The translations under genes were made by a program, and so were the position numbers. Of a stretch of 64,000 bases of DNA, positions 1 through 11,397 are shown piece by piece. Below the pieces are notes generated by a model. The model did not search any database. It saw only the letters and a list, made by a program, of their open reading frames with translations, and was not told the origin of the DNA. Source of the DNA: Lineolata rhizophorae (Eukaryota; Ascomycota; Dothideomycetes; Lineolatales; Lineolataceae); NCBI GenBank assembly GCA_010093515.1, contig MU001672.1, positions 501,782 to 565,781 on the forward strand, given 5' to 3'. Within the stretch, counting starts at the first letter, position 1; each line of letters opens with the position of its first letter.

Positions 1-112
1 TAGCTGCGGGTCCGTGTGGTCGGTGAGCTAGCTGGCAGTGGCTGCGAGGGCCTCGGTGTGGCGGGTCGAGATGAGAGGCATGAATAGCGGGCGGGCGGAT
101 ACACCTGCGCGC

Positions 113-132
113 TTTTTTTTTTTTTTTTTTTT
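113..132. repeat. Poly-T run of 20 nt
   Basis: An uninterrupted run of 20 T in otherwise GC-rich sequence. It may be a polypurine/polypyrimidine promoter element or simple slippage; no adjacent gene can be assigned. Confidence 0.9.
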
Positions 133-1907
133 GCTGGACTGGCACCTTGGAAGCGGGCCGCGGCGATGGAAACGAGACGCGGGCGTGAGCGCAAGCGCTG
201 GGGTGCGCGGTGAAGGAAGAGAGACAGGCCGGCGAGAGGGACCAGGAAAGGGTGGTCTCGGCGGTGCAGATCACTCGTCGCGCGCTGCCACAATCGAATC
301 GGCGTATCAGGCAGACAGATATCCTGATCCCACCGCCCTCTCTCTCTCTGCTCCTTTCTTTCTCCCCTTCGGTCTCTCTCGGCCCTCCGCGGAGTCGGCC
401 AACCCGCCAGCAGATGCTCGCTGTTAAGCCGGGCGCCTGTAGCGAAATAGAAAGCAGCCTGAAAAGGGGGGCCACGGCACGCACGAAGCAACGGCGCGCA
501 GCTGGCGTTCGATGAAATCCCCGTTCGCGGCCTGGCAATCCGCGGGCCCCGGGGAGCGGGCAGGATGGCGGGCAAGCAACGCCGGCCGCGGGCCCGGGCG
601 GCCCGTTTCGCCCACCGGTCGCGGGCAGCTGCGCTGCGCGCGAGCGGCCGACGGGCCAGCACGCGGATCGGAGGAGCGGCCGGGGCCGGAGCCTAGCCTT
701 GCTCGCCCTCTTCCAGCCGGAAAAGAAGAGGAAAGCGAAGGGGCGCCGCGCTCGGTGCCGGGGCGGAGGCGTCCGTGGCGTGTCTGTGCAAGTCTGCGGA
801 TGCGCGGCGCAGAGCAAGGCCGGCTGCCGGCTGCGCTTTGCGGCGAGCAAGGGCCGCAGCAGTACCTGGCAGGACGAGAAGCTGAGGTGTCGTTCGTGGG
901 GAGACGCGGGCGGTGGTGTCCGGGGCGGGCGACAGCGGGTCCCCAGGTAGGGCGCGGGCGGGCGGGCGGCGGGGAGGGGGCCAGCCGGGCGCGTGTGGCA
1001 CGGCCGTGATGCCTGTGTGCAGCCGCCCGGAAAGGACCAGCTGCGGAGTGCTGTGCGTGGTGCTGTACGGAGCGCTGTCACCCTTGCCCAATTGCCCGCC
1101 GGGGCTAGCGAATGCGGAGCGCAGCAAGCAGCACGGGAGGCGAAGGGACAATGCTGATGGAGCGACGCCACACGCAACGCGCGAGGATGGAGAAGGGAAT
1201 CGGGCATCCTCCTCCCTCTACCTCGCCCTCTGCCCTCTGCCCTCCGCACGCGCGCGTGGCCGTCCATGCATGGGGCCAGTTCCCCTCGCGGCCCAATCAC
1301 AGCCACGCGCAATTTCCTGACGCCACGCCCGACCGCCGGCCAATGGCCGCCCTCCCTTGTCGTGCCTTGCTCTACTGCGTACTCCGTGACTTCGCACCGG
1401 GGGAGCAAGCATGCCTACATAGGTATATGTAAAGCCCGTCTCGGGCTCTCCTACAAGTGCTGCTGCTGCCAAAAATAAACCACCAACCCATCTTGTCTGT
1501 CGCCGCCGCCCTTTTTCCTTATGCAGCGCCCTCGAGTAGGATTTCTTTACCTATTCATTGGCCGGCCTCCAAGCTCGTAAAACTCCGAACCGGGTAGGCA
1601 ACGGCCTGACCTTTTTGTTCAATTGATGCCTGTTAGGGGGGTGACGCTGGCTGCTACTACTGCACGCTTAAGCACCTCGCCAGTCACTTGACGCTTGAGG
1701 CGCCACTTTGACGGCTTGATATCGAGCCCCTTTTTCAGGGCAGCGGTGCTTGAACCGGCATAAGTCACCCTCCGTTTTTGATCCGAGACATTATAGACAG
1801 GACTCTAGACAGGGATATTCCTTCGGGTGAAGATTACTAGCCAAATGAGGGAATCGGCACGCTCCTCCGCCAGCAGCCCAGAATGCTTCGCAGTGCAGTT
1901 CTAATCT

Positions 1908-1938
<31 letters not shown>

Positions 1939-1981
1939 AGAACTTTTTTTCCCCCCCCCCCCCCCCCCCCCCAAAAAAAAA
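1908..1981. repeat. Two long poly-C tracts separated by a short A/T spacer
   Basis: Twenty-nine consecutive C (1908-1936) are followed by a 14-nt A/T-rich spacer, then 22 C (1951-1972) and nine A. On the minus strand these are G runs able to form quadruplex structures. Exact lengths of such homopolymers are prone to assembly error. Confidence 0.9.
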
Positions 1982-2168
1982 TTGTATTAAGATCCTCTGC
2001 GCTGCTACTCTTCTCATAAGTTGGTATTAGGTATAGGTATTTAGAAATACACTTCCCGCGTAAGCGTTGCAATCGTTCTTAGGAGCCCCGTGTTCGGTCA
2101 TACGCCATCCTATGCCACATAACCGCTGCTCGTTCAAAACCCCCATGCCCTTCTCGTACGCAACAAAC

Positions 2169-3495
2169 TCAAAAGTACGCACTGGGCGACATATACCAGC
2201 CGAACCGCGTCCCCTCGCTGCTCCCTTCTCCTTCCTTCTCCTCATCCACCCACTTCCCGTCCTTCCACGCCACCCTCCTCTCCCTCCCCAACTCCCTCCC
2301 CACCCAAATATCGCACACCTTCAACTTCCTCACCTTCTCCAGCGGCCTCAGCACGTCCCTCTCTTCCGCCCCCAGCGCACACCTGTACGGCACGTCGCGT
2401 CCGTTCCTCGCGTGCACGCCGACGATGCGCGCCCGCAGCTCGCGCAGCGCCGGCATGCCCATCGCGATCGTGTCCCAGAAAGCGGACCACGACGTCCGGT
2501 CGAACCAGGGGAGCTCGTGCAGGTCGCGCTGCGTTGGTAAGCCCTGCTCGAGGACCCAGAAGGACAGGCCGGCGAGGGAGAGGGTGCGGATGTGGGCAAT
2601 GAGCGGCGAGGGCTGGCCGAGGACGAAGAGCAGGGACGAGGGCGTGTTGTCGAGGATGAAGTGCGGGGTGGAATAGAGCGATTCGATCGCCTCGGCGTAG
2701 CTGGTGGGGCGAATAGCGGCTACCTGTCAGCGCTTCTGCAGTCGATGGGGGCATATGTTATGTGTGCATCGCCTGCCCTTGTTCCTCTCCGAGCTCGAGG
2801 CGGATAGAATTGCGGGTTAGAAGGAATGCATACGCTCGCTGACAAGTCTGCACCACTCCCAACAGCATCAGAGGCTCCTTCCCATCAAAGCTCCCATAGC
2901 ACCCCTCGCCGTGCCAATTGCGCTGCGGTCGTCTCCTACTGCTTCCCCCCCTAGCCCATTCTCCGCTTTGCAATCTCTCATGCCGCACGAACGGACACCT
3001 CAGCCCCGCCCTCCATCCCCGCCGACTCGTGTTGTAGCACCCCACGCCGCACGACCTCCTCCGCAGCGTCTCCGGATGCGGCACCACGGCGCTCTCGCCC
3101 GGCTCCTCGCACTCGTTGCTCCACAGGCGGTCCAGTCGGGGCTCCGCGTCCAGGAAGACATGCAGCCGGCCGCGCGGCAGCGCCAGCGCGTATATCTGCA
3201 GGCGGATCTCGGCGGGGAGCTTGGCGAAGAAGGCCGATTGCGACTGCGGGTGCGCGAGCGTGCCGAAGGAGGCGCGGGGGCGGCGTGAGACGTAGGGGCG
3301 CGGGGGAGAGGACGTGCGTCGGCTGCAGGTGAAGCAGCGGCGGCTATGCCTACGTTCGGCTATGGCGTGGCACGATGGCGCCTCGTCGGATGATTGTGAA
3401 TGGCCGGAGAGGCTGGCTGGCGTGTCGGCGTTGCGATCTGGTTGCCCTGCTAAAGAAAGGGCGGGATCGACGGAGAATGACCCGCTGCCAGCCAT
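2169..3495 (-). CDS. DUF7730/2EXR-like (F-box-like) domain protein
   Basis: Two exons, 3495-2834 and 2700-2169, joined by a 133-nt intron (2833-2701; donor GTATGC, acceptor CCAG), give 397 residues. After a disordered N-terminus (about residues 1-85) comes the segment FFAKLPAEIRLQIYALAL (about 89-106). This is the F-box-like opening helix of the large ascomycete DUF7730/2EXR families. The splice rejoins TCQRAYAEAIESLYS, the conserved second block of such proteins, which strongly supports the intron. Members of these families are mostly uncharacterised and may be adaptor-like, so no substrate or pathway can be given. The gene is divergent from DNA2 across 720 bp. The start is the first in-frame Met; a shorter N-terminus is possible because the region before residue 85 is not conserved. 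Confidence 0.8.
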
Positions 3496-4215
3496 GGGCA
3501 GTCCGCTTTCGAGCCGTGAAATAGCTCTGGTGGGTTCGCTACGACGACAAGGCGTCTGCGGTTAGGCTTCCGGAAACGAGGGCAGCCTTGGAGTTGTTAA
3601 AGTGGAGTCAAGGGACAATGCCACCTCACACGTCCCGCTACAATAGCAGGAGGACAGAAAAGGCGGAAGACGAGGTTGGAGGAAACAGAAGCCGGCTAGA
3701 CCAGCTTAATGTAAAAGCAGTGGCATTTGCAGACGCGGGCACCAAGTCGCCCTGGGCAGCTGCTTGGGTCGCAACGGGGCGGGCGGGGAGGCACGATATC
3801 ACGCGGGGCCCGGCGCGGGCACTTGCCCAGCAACGCGCTGATAAGATAAGATCGGCCCGCCCTCACGTGCCGCAGCACGCGTCGTTGGCGGGCGTGTGCT
3901 GCCGCGTCTCCGCCGGCAACCACGCGTCGTGGCCCGCGCAGCAGATCGCCTCCGCAACCACCGTCCCGCTCCGCCTGCGCCCATCTCTCGCTTTCGCGAA
4001 TCGTCGCGGCCTTCTTTGTAGATACTTCGTAAACAATTTGGCCGCCCAATTCCCGGTTTCTGGCGCGCGTCCCTCCCTTGAAGACGCTCTTTTGGCTCTT
4101 GATAGCCGAACTATTGTTCACGATGTTATTGTAGACTACTGCTAGTCACGAAGCCTTTGGGATTGGATTGGAACAGCCAACTTTTGACGAGACTCGATCG
4201 AGTTCCTACCAGACA
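3496..4215. promoter_or_regulatory. Divergent promoter region with paired GATA sites
   Basis: This 720-bp gap separates the start codons of the DUF7730-like gene (-) and DNA2 (+). It contains CTGATAAGATAAG at about 3838-3850, two overlapping HGATAR sites of the kind bound by fungal GATA factors. A 185-codon open frame (3588-4145, +) lies here but shows no recognisable domain and is probably a chance frame. Regulation through the GATA sites is inference. Confidence 0.45.
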
Positions 4216-7200
4216 ATGGCATCTCGCCAGCAATCTTTCTTCCATCAGGACAAACGCCTAAAGGTGGGCATCACGTCGGTAGGATACAAGTTCAAAAAAC
4301 TGATCCGTCAATAATTACAGCATCACCACAACTTCACCCGCACACGCAGCGAGAACGATATCCCCGGCCCAGCTCCTTCAAAAGATATTGTCACCGGGCC
4401 GCCCATCTCACCGTCCTTACGCACCAAAACCAAGCTCAAGGCCTTCCAATTCATCGAGGGGCGGCCAACGTCGAAGCGACCCATCCGCGACAAACAACCG
4501 CCCGCAGTCGACGACAACGAGAACCAAGACGAGCCTTCTGCGGCCGCGCCACGCGTCCCATCCCCGCGCCCGCAAACTCAGCCCAACCCGGACACCATAT
4601 GGGAAGACGACGAGCGGCCCGGGGCACGACCGTCCCACGCGGCGGGCGGCCGCGGCAGTACGAGCACCGACAGCAGCCAGAAGAACGACCCCACGCCGAA
4701 CGCCTCGCAGAAGCGCCCGCCCGGCCCAGGCCCCCCGCCGCCATCGACGCCCGCGCCCCGGCTCCCGCTCGCCGACCTCATCGGCAACCCCGACGGCAGC
4801 TCGCAGCGCGCCTTCTCGCAGCAGCAGCCGCGCGACGCGTCGCCCGAGGACCGCGTCGGCTGGCAGCTGGGCTCGTCGCCGCGCAGGGGCGGCAGCACGC
4901 CGTCGGCGGCGTCGCGGCGCGGCAAGAAGCGCGCGCGGAGCTCGTCCCCCCCGCCCGCCGCCGCCGCCGCCGCCGCTGCCGCCGCCGTCTCGTCCACGCA
5001 ACAGGCGCCGGCGTCGGCACCGCTGCCGCCGCCCCAGTCGCAGCATCACAGGGACGCCCTCGATCTCCAGCAGCTCTCCCAGTCGCTGCTGCGCACCCCG
5101 CAGCCGGACCCGGCAGCCGACCTTTGGAGCCGCTACGCCATGGCTGGCGCCAGCACGAGCGCTGCGGGCGCCGCGGGCGCCGCCGCCGCGGCTGCCGCGG
5201 GCATCCCCACTGCGACGACGCCCGGGTCGGGCAGGGAGCTGGCGCTCGCGCACCTGCTCAACGACTCGTCGCCGCACTCGTCGGCGACGGCGGGCAGCGT
5301 GGGCGGGCTGCGGCGGTGGTCGAGCTGCGGGCTCGCGTGGCCGCGGTCCTCGTCGAAACGGCGGAAGACGGCGGCAGCGGCGTGGCGGGAGGAGCGGCAA
5401 AGCGACTTGTGTGCGGCGTCGGCGGGAGAGGAGTTAGTGGGGAGGGGCCACGTTTCGAAGGTGGGGAGGCTGGTTGAGAGGATGCAGGAGACGTTGACGA
5501 GGCCGCAGGGACAAGAGCGAGAGACCGAGGCCGAGGGGGACGAGGAGGAGGAAGAGGAGGAGGAGGAGGAGGAGGAGGAGGAGGAGGATGCAACTCGGGT
5601 GGAAGCCCCGAGTTCATCGCCTTTGCCGGAGCGGAATGCTACGCATGGAGGCACCTCGCCTTTAGAGCGGCTTGCGCAGAGGCCGGAGGGCGGTCTTATG
5701 GATGTAGAGGAGAGGAGACATCCTTCTTCGCCGCCCAGTCGTGCGGCGGATCAGGCCGAGGCGCTCGAACAGGCGTCGTCCTCTTCCGAGTATGCAGGCG
5801 GAGATATCGACATGGAAGACTTTGAGGCCTTTGAGAGGATGACGATGAACACCTCCACGACTACCCCAGTGCCACCAAAGCCAGCTATGGAAATTCAGCG
5901 GCCAGCGGATACACTTGCAGTCTGTGCTGAGCAAAAGTCCTCTTCCACTGATTATGACGACTTCGACGATGACTTTGCCGCTGACTTAGGCGCTGTATTT
6001 GATAAGTATGAGACCCAGCATATGACTACTACGCAGGCGGCTGTGCAGAATACTGCTGGCCAGAAGGTGCAAGACAGGGACGAGGGGTTGGGGCATGCTG
6101 TACAGAATCCACGGCAGCAGGAACAACCTCAACAACAAGCAATTGAGGTACCGGAGAATGTTTCCCATGTTGGGCCGGATCGCCAAGATAATGCGGGCGA
6201 GCAGGCCGCAAGGACAGTCATTGCTCTGGACGATTCGTCCGATGATGAGTTTGGAAATATTGATTTTGACGACGATGATCTGGCTGCCGTGGATAAGCTT
6301 TCGACGCAGGCTCATCAGACGGGGAAACAGCATAGCCAACAGCTACCTGTATGTCCAAAACCATCTTAGAAGCGTCAAATACATGCTAAATTTATGTTAG
6401 AGTGATAGGAAAGCTACGACAATCCAGCGGTATCTGATCAAGCAGGTTGTCGAGAGCCAGTATGAAACGCCGTTCGGCCAGTTTAGACCGGAAAAGGTAA
6501 GAGGGATCCTCTTAACAATACCGCTTGTGCAACACCATTGCTTAAAACTATCCTCAGGTTCTTGCCGTGGAAGAAGAGAAGACCAAGATCATGAAGGCCA
6601 TCACACTGCGCCAGTCCTGGTACGACTCGCCCTGCACGCCCGGCTCTTACGTCCACGTCATCGGCGAGTTCTCCAGCACCGGCCAGTGCTTGATCGACGA
6701 CAGCCGCAACATGCTCATCCTGCACCCGGACCACCTGATCTCGGCGACGCACGTCGGCGACTCGTTCGGTTGCCTCCGGCGCGCCGTCCTCCAGCATCGC
6801 GTCAAGGCGACGGGAGAATCCAGCGCCCCGATCCTCTACGGCACCCTGCTCCACGAGCTCACCCAAGAGGCGCTCAAGGCGGACAACTGGGCTCCAGATG
6901 TGCTCGAGGCTATCACGCGCGCGCTCATCCCGAAGCACTACGAGACCATCGCCGAGCTCAACTTCAATGAGGAGCAAGTCGTCGAGCACGTGCGGAGCAA
7001 GATCCCGTTGCTGCAGAGCTGGGCAAATCTGTTCCTGAGGCGCCGGCCGTACGGCAGCGCGACAGTGCTCGATCGGAACGGTAAGAGGGCGGTTATGAGT
7101 ATTACAAAGCTACTCGACGTCGAGGAGCATGTCTGGTCGCCGAAGTACGGACTCAAGGGCAATATCGATGCTACGGTCCAGGTGATCATGCAGGACGAGC

Positions 7201-10168
7201 AAGGAGAGCGGACGCTCACGGTGCCGTTCGAACTGAAGACCGGCAAAAATACGAGCAATTCGAGCCATCGTGCCCAGACGGCTCTTTACACGCTACTGCT
7301 GTCTGATCGTTATGGTAGGCAGTTTGCACCGGTTTACTCCGTAAGGCGTCTGCTGATTAACGAACACTAGATATCGACATTGTCTATGGGATCCTGTTCT
7401 ATCTCGAAAAGTCAGAGTCAAACCGCATACCTGCCATCAGGCACGAACTCCGGCACATGATCATCAAACGCAATGAGCTCGCCTGCTACGTGCGCGAGAG
7501 CCTGCAACTGCCCCCGGTACTCAAGGACTCGCATCTCTGCACCAAGTGTTACGCTCAGACGCCGTGCTTCCTGTATCACAAGCTGGTTGAGAATGGCACG
7601 GGCCAGGACCTCCGTCCGAAGGACGCCTTCAACCACCTTGTCCGCAACCTCACGCCCACGGACCAAGAATTCTTCCTCAAGTGGGATACTCTCTTGACTA
7701 AAGAAGAGAAGGAGATGATGAAGTTTAAGCGCGAGTTGTGGACGATGCTGAGCACGGAGAGGGAAAGGCTTGGCCGCTGCTTCGCTGGTGTCGTCGTGGA
7801 ACCCGGCTCGGGTGTTGTGAAGGAAGACGGATCCAAAATCAATAGATTCCAGTATACTTTTGTGAAGCACAAGGCGGCGCCAGGCTTTTCATTTTCCGAA
7901 TCCAAGATCGCCGTCGGCGAGCCTATCGTCGTCTCGGACGAGGTAGGCCACTACGCGCTGGCCAACGGCTTCGTAACGCACGTGCAGAAGCGGCGCATCA
8001 CGGTGGCGGTGGACCGGCGCCTGCACAACGCGCGCTTTCGCATGCCGGGATTCGACGCCGAGCGCAACCAGGACTTTGCAGGCATCATGTCGGTGGGCGA
8101 GGACAGCACCACGGTGGACATATCGCACGAGCACAGCGGGAAGCCCGTCTTGTTCCGCCTGGACAAAGACGAGTTCAACAACGGCATGGCCGTTGCGCGC
8201 GACAATGTGCTCAAGATCATGGACGACGGCATCTTCCGGGCGTCGCGGCTGCGGGCCCTCGTCGTGGGCGGCAAGGCGCCGGCCTTCAAGCCGCTGCCTC
8301 CCGACGGCGGCCTCGCTCCCTCCCTCCTCGAGAGCAGCGGCGGCGGTGACATGACGAACGTGAACGAGGACCAGCGCGCCGCCATCGGCAAGATCATGAC
8401 GGCGCAGGACTACGCGCTCGTGCTGGGGATGCCGGGCACAGGCAAAACGACGACCATCGCGCTCATCATCCGCGCTTTGGTCGCGCAGGGCAAGACGGTG
8501 CTGCTGACGTCGTACACGCACACGGCCGTCGACAACATCTTGCTCAAGCTGGCGGACGCCGGGATCTGCATCCTGCGGCTAGGCGCGCAGCCCAAGATCC
8601 ACCGCGACGTGGCGGCCTTTGCGGACCTGGCGGCGGCGCCCAAGGCGTCGCTGCGCGAGGTGGAAAGCGCCTGGGACGAGGCCCAGGTGGTGGCGACGAC
8701 GTGCCTGGGCGTCCGGCACCCCATCTTCCAGCGCCGCACCTTCGACTACTGCGTCGTCGACGAGGCGTCGCAGATCACGCTGCCCGTGTGCCTGGGCCCC
8801 GTGCGCATGGCGCGCACCTTCGTGCTCGTCGGCGACCACTTCCAGCTACCGCCGCTGGTGCAGAGCCGGGCCGCGGCCGGAGAAGGCCTGGACGTCTCGC
8901 TCTTCAAGCTGCTCGACGAGCGCCACCCGGCCGCCGTCGCCGCGCTGACCATCCAGTACCGCATGTGCGCCGAGGTCATGGCGCTCGCCAACGAGCTCAT
9001 CTACGCCGGCGCGCTCAAGTGCGGCAGCGACGCCGTCGCCACGCGCCGGCTCCGCCTCGCCGTCCCGCCGCAGGATGCCCTCGCGCCCTTCCATCTCCCC
9101 TCCCGCCAGCTCGACCCCGCCGGTTCCCCGGGGAAACCGCACGTCTGCCCCAACGCGCTAGGCTCGCCGAGCAACCCGGCCTGCCACCTCGCCGCCGCGC
9201 TCGACCCGGCCCGCCCCGTCGTCTTCCTCAACACGGACGGCCTGGGTGCCGACGCGGCCGAGCGCCTCGCCGGCGCCGGCGCCGGCGGCAGCGGCGGCGG
9301 CGGCAACCTGCTCACGAACCCGCTCGAGGCAGGGCTGACGGCGCAGATGGTGGCCGCACTGCTGGCCGCGGGCGTGCCCGACGAGGAGCTCGGCGTCGTG
9401 ACGTTTTACCGGAGCCAGCTGGCGCTGCTGCGGGCGCGGACGCGGGGCGTGCTGGCGGCGGCCGGCGGACGGGCCCCGGGCGGCGGCGCGGCCAGCCAGG
9501 CCGCGGCCAGGGTCGAGATGCACACGGCGGACAAGTTCCAGGGCCGCGACAAGGAGGTCGTGCTCGTGAGCTTCGTGCGGAACAACAGGATGCCGGACGC
9601 GTCGTCATGCGCCGGGGCCGACGGCGCAAAGGATGCGGCGGCCCCGCAGCCGCAGCCGCAGCCGCGCGAAGGCAACGTCGGCGACCTGCTGCGCGACTGG
9701 CGGCGCGTCAACGTGGCGCTGACGCGGGCGCGGTCCAAGCTGGTGCTGCTGGGCTCGGCGCGCACGCTGGGCACCAACGCGCTGCTGGGGAAACTCGTGG
9801 GGCTGTGTCGCGAGAGGGGGTGGGTGGTGGATCTGGGCAGGGAGAGCGTGTTCGGGCATGCGCTCGAGGAGGGGGTGACGCCGGGGAGTGCGGCGACGGG
9901 CATGGGCGCGGCGACGGCGACGGCGGAGGGCGGTGTTTCGCTGGTCAAGGGGAAGAGTCCGACGAAGAGGGTGGTGGAGGGGAAGGAGAATAGGTTGGGA
10001 GGGGCGAGGGCGACGCGCGTGAAGTTGGTGGGGAGGACGGAAGCGGCGACGGCGGCGAAGAAGAAGATGGGGAGAATGAGGGCGCCGGAGAAGGTGGGCA
10101 AGGTGGGCGCGAAGGGCTTGTTGGGCGGGAGGCCGGTGCTGAAGGATGTGTTCAATGACGCGCTTTAG
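4216..10168 (+). CDS. DNA2: DNA replication ATP-dependent helicase/nuclease Dna2
   Basis: Five exons: 4216-4263, 4321-6348, 6401-6496, 6558-7314 and 7371-10168. Introns are 52-61 nt and the product is 1908 residues. Dna2 is the flap nuclease/5'-3' helicase for Okazaki-fragment processing and DNA end resection. The nuclease domain (about 725-1050) has the four iron-sulphur cysteines: Cys796, then the C-x2-C-x5-C group at about 1033, 1036 and 1042. The SF1 helicase shows Walker A GMPGTGKT (1329-1336), DEAS (1440-1443), the HTADKFQGRDKEVVLVSF block and NVALTRARSKL. The first ~690 residues are largely disordered, rich in Pro/Ser/Ala, with an acidic run encoded by GAG repeats (5543-5588). Exon 1 is only 16 codons and rests on the first ATG upstream of an open frame plus a GTGGGC donor, so it is the least certain part. 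The protein is longer than many fungal Dna2 proteins. Confidence 0.93.
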
Positions 10169-11397
10169 AGGGCAGTTAGTTTGGATATTGCTGCATTGGG
10201 TCATCCGGTTTCATGCGCTTTGACCATGATTGTTGACGGGTGGAGTTTGGGTGAGGGAGAGTCAGGGATTGGGTAGATGATGATGCATAGGAGACGGGCA
10301 TATCAAGGCCTCCGAGCTTTGGGAAGCCCGTCAAGGGCTCGAAGCCTTAATTAGTGTCACGTGTGGCACGGGTGATAATATGGAGTTCATGGTCTAGCAA
10401 TCCATGCGTCTGCTGATATCAATTGAAGCTGTAGGGCGCCTGCTCGAAGACGCTTTGTCCATTGGTATCGGCATCGCCGCTCCTCGCAGGCAGGCTGGCA
10501 AGCCAAGGCAAGGAAGGTCTGATGTAAGACCACGAGAGGCCGCGGCTGATAGCTGCGAAGCTCACGAGAATCCGAGTTCGGGGCTCTTTTGGCGGCGGCC
10601 CATGGCGGCATTGGCTCCGCGAACATGCGGAGAAAACAACACGTATGCAGAGAGGGCGGCTCCAGACCAGATGGAGGGAGGCGAGAAGATCGCCGGGGCG
10701 AGCAGATGCCTTGGGGGATGCCGGCAGAAAGTTCCACGTGGAAGGCGGCGGCCGGGGCGGCCGGCCTCGGGGCCCCGGTCCTCGGCGTGCCGAAGCGGGC
10801 GACTGCAGCTTCCTTGCCGCCCGCCAGCTGCCCGCCGCCACAGAGGCCACCTTTCTTTCCACCGCCAACCACAGCGCCACCCTGCTGCTGACCTCGTCGG
10901 AGCTTCACGTCTTCCTCTCCTCCTCTCTCGCGGGCTTCGACGCTGCGCCGCCTTCAGCTCTGAACCCACGCTCCGCAGACGCGGCATTTCGCCCGACGGT
11001 CATAATAATAATACGCTCCCGTCTCCGTCGCTTTCGCACTCCCCGGCCGGACCTTGTTCTGTAGACCTTCCTCTTTTCGACCGGCGCGAGCGAACTCGGT
11101 CGGACCGCTCGAAGATCGCTTCTCTCGCACGCCGCCACCGACCGCTCGACACGCCGCACGCTGCGTGCTGCGTTGGGCGCGTCTAGGGAGAGCCATCCGC
11201 GAACTCTGCGCCTTCGACGCCATCCGCCTTCGGACCTCCGATCCGCAAAACCCAGCCGACGCGCACGCACACAGACGTCCGGCCCGCCGTTTCCCACCAG
11301 CGACCCCCGCAGCACCCGGCGGCTTCAAGGCAGCGTCGGCGCTCCCACCGACGTCCCCATTCCCTTTCCTCTTCCGCGCCCGTCGCGCACGGCAGCA
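10169..11397. other. Intergenic region between DNA2 and ERV29
   Basis: About 1.2 kb without a supported gene. It holds the DNA2 3' flank, an E-box-like TCACGTG at about 10357, and the pyrimidine-rich 5' flank of ERV29 (about 10900-11397). Open frames here overlap on both strands and have no domain signature. Confidence 0.6.

Larger units (their letters stand above)
1..2168. other. Intergenic region, no supported gene
   Basis: GC-rich DNA with many overlapping open frames on both strands and no recognisable domain. The frames look like chance frames of GC-rich sequence, since several overlap in all directions and none carries a family motif. It holds a 20-nt T run (113-132) and two long C tracts (1908-1972). 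The last part, about 2040-2168, lies just downstream of the stop of the minus-strand gene ending at 2169 and probably includes its 3' UTR. Confidence 0.6.

Noticed and set aside
3588-4145. 185-codon open frame between the DUF7730-like gene and DNA2
   Set aside because: No domain, lies in a divergent promoter, and overlaps other frames on the opposite strand; probably chance.
4388-5477. Arg/Ala/Pro-rich frames of 349, 327 and 292 codons inside DNA2
   Set aside because: They are shadows of the GC-rich second DNA2 exon, whose own frame continues into the nuclease domain.
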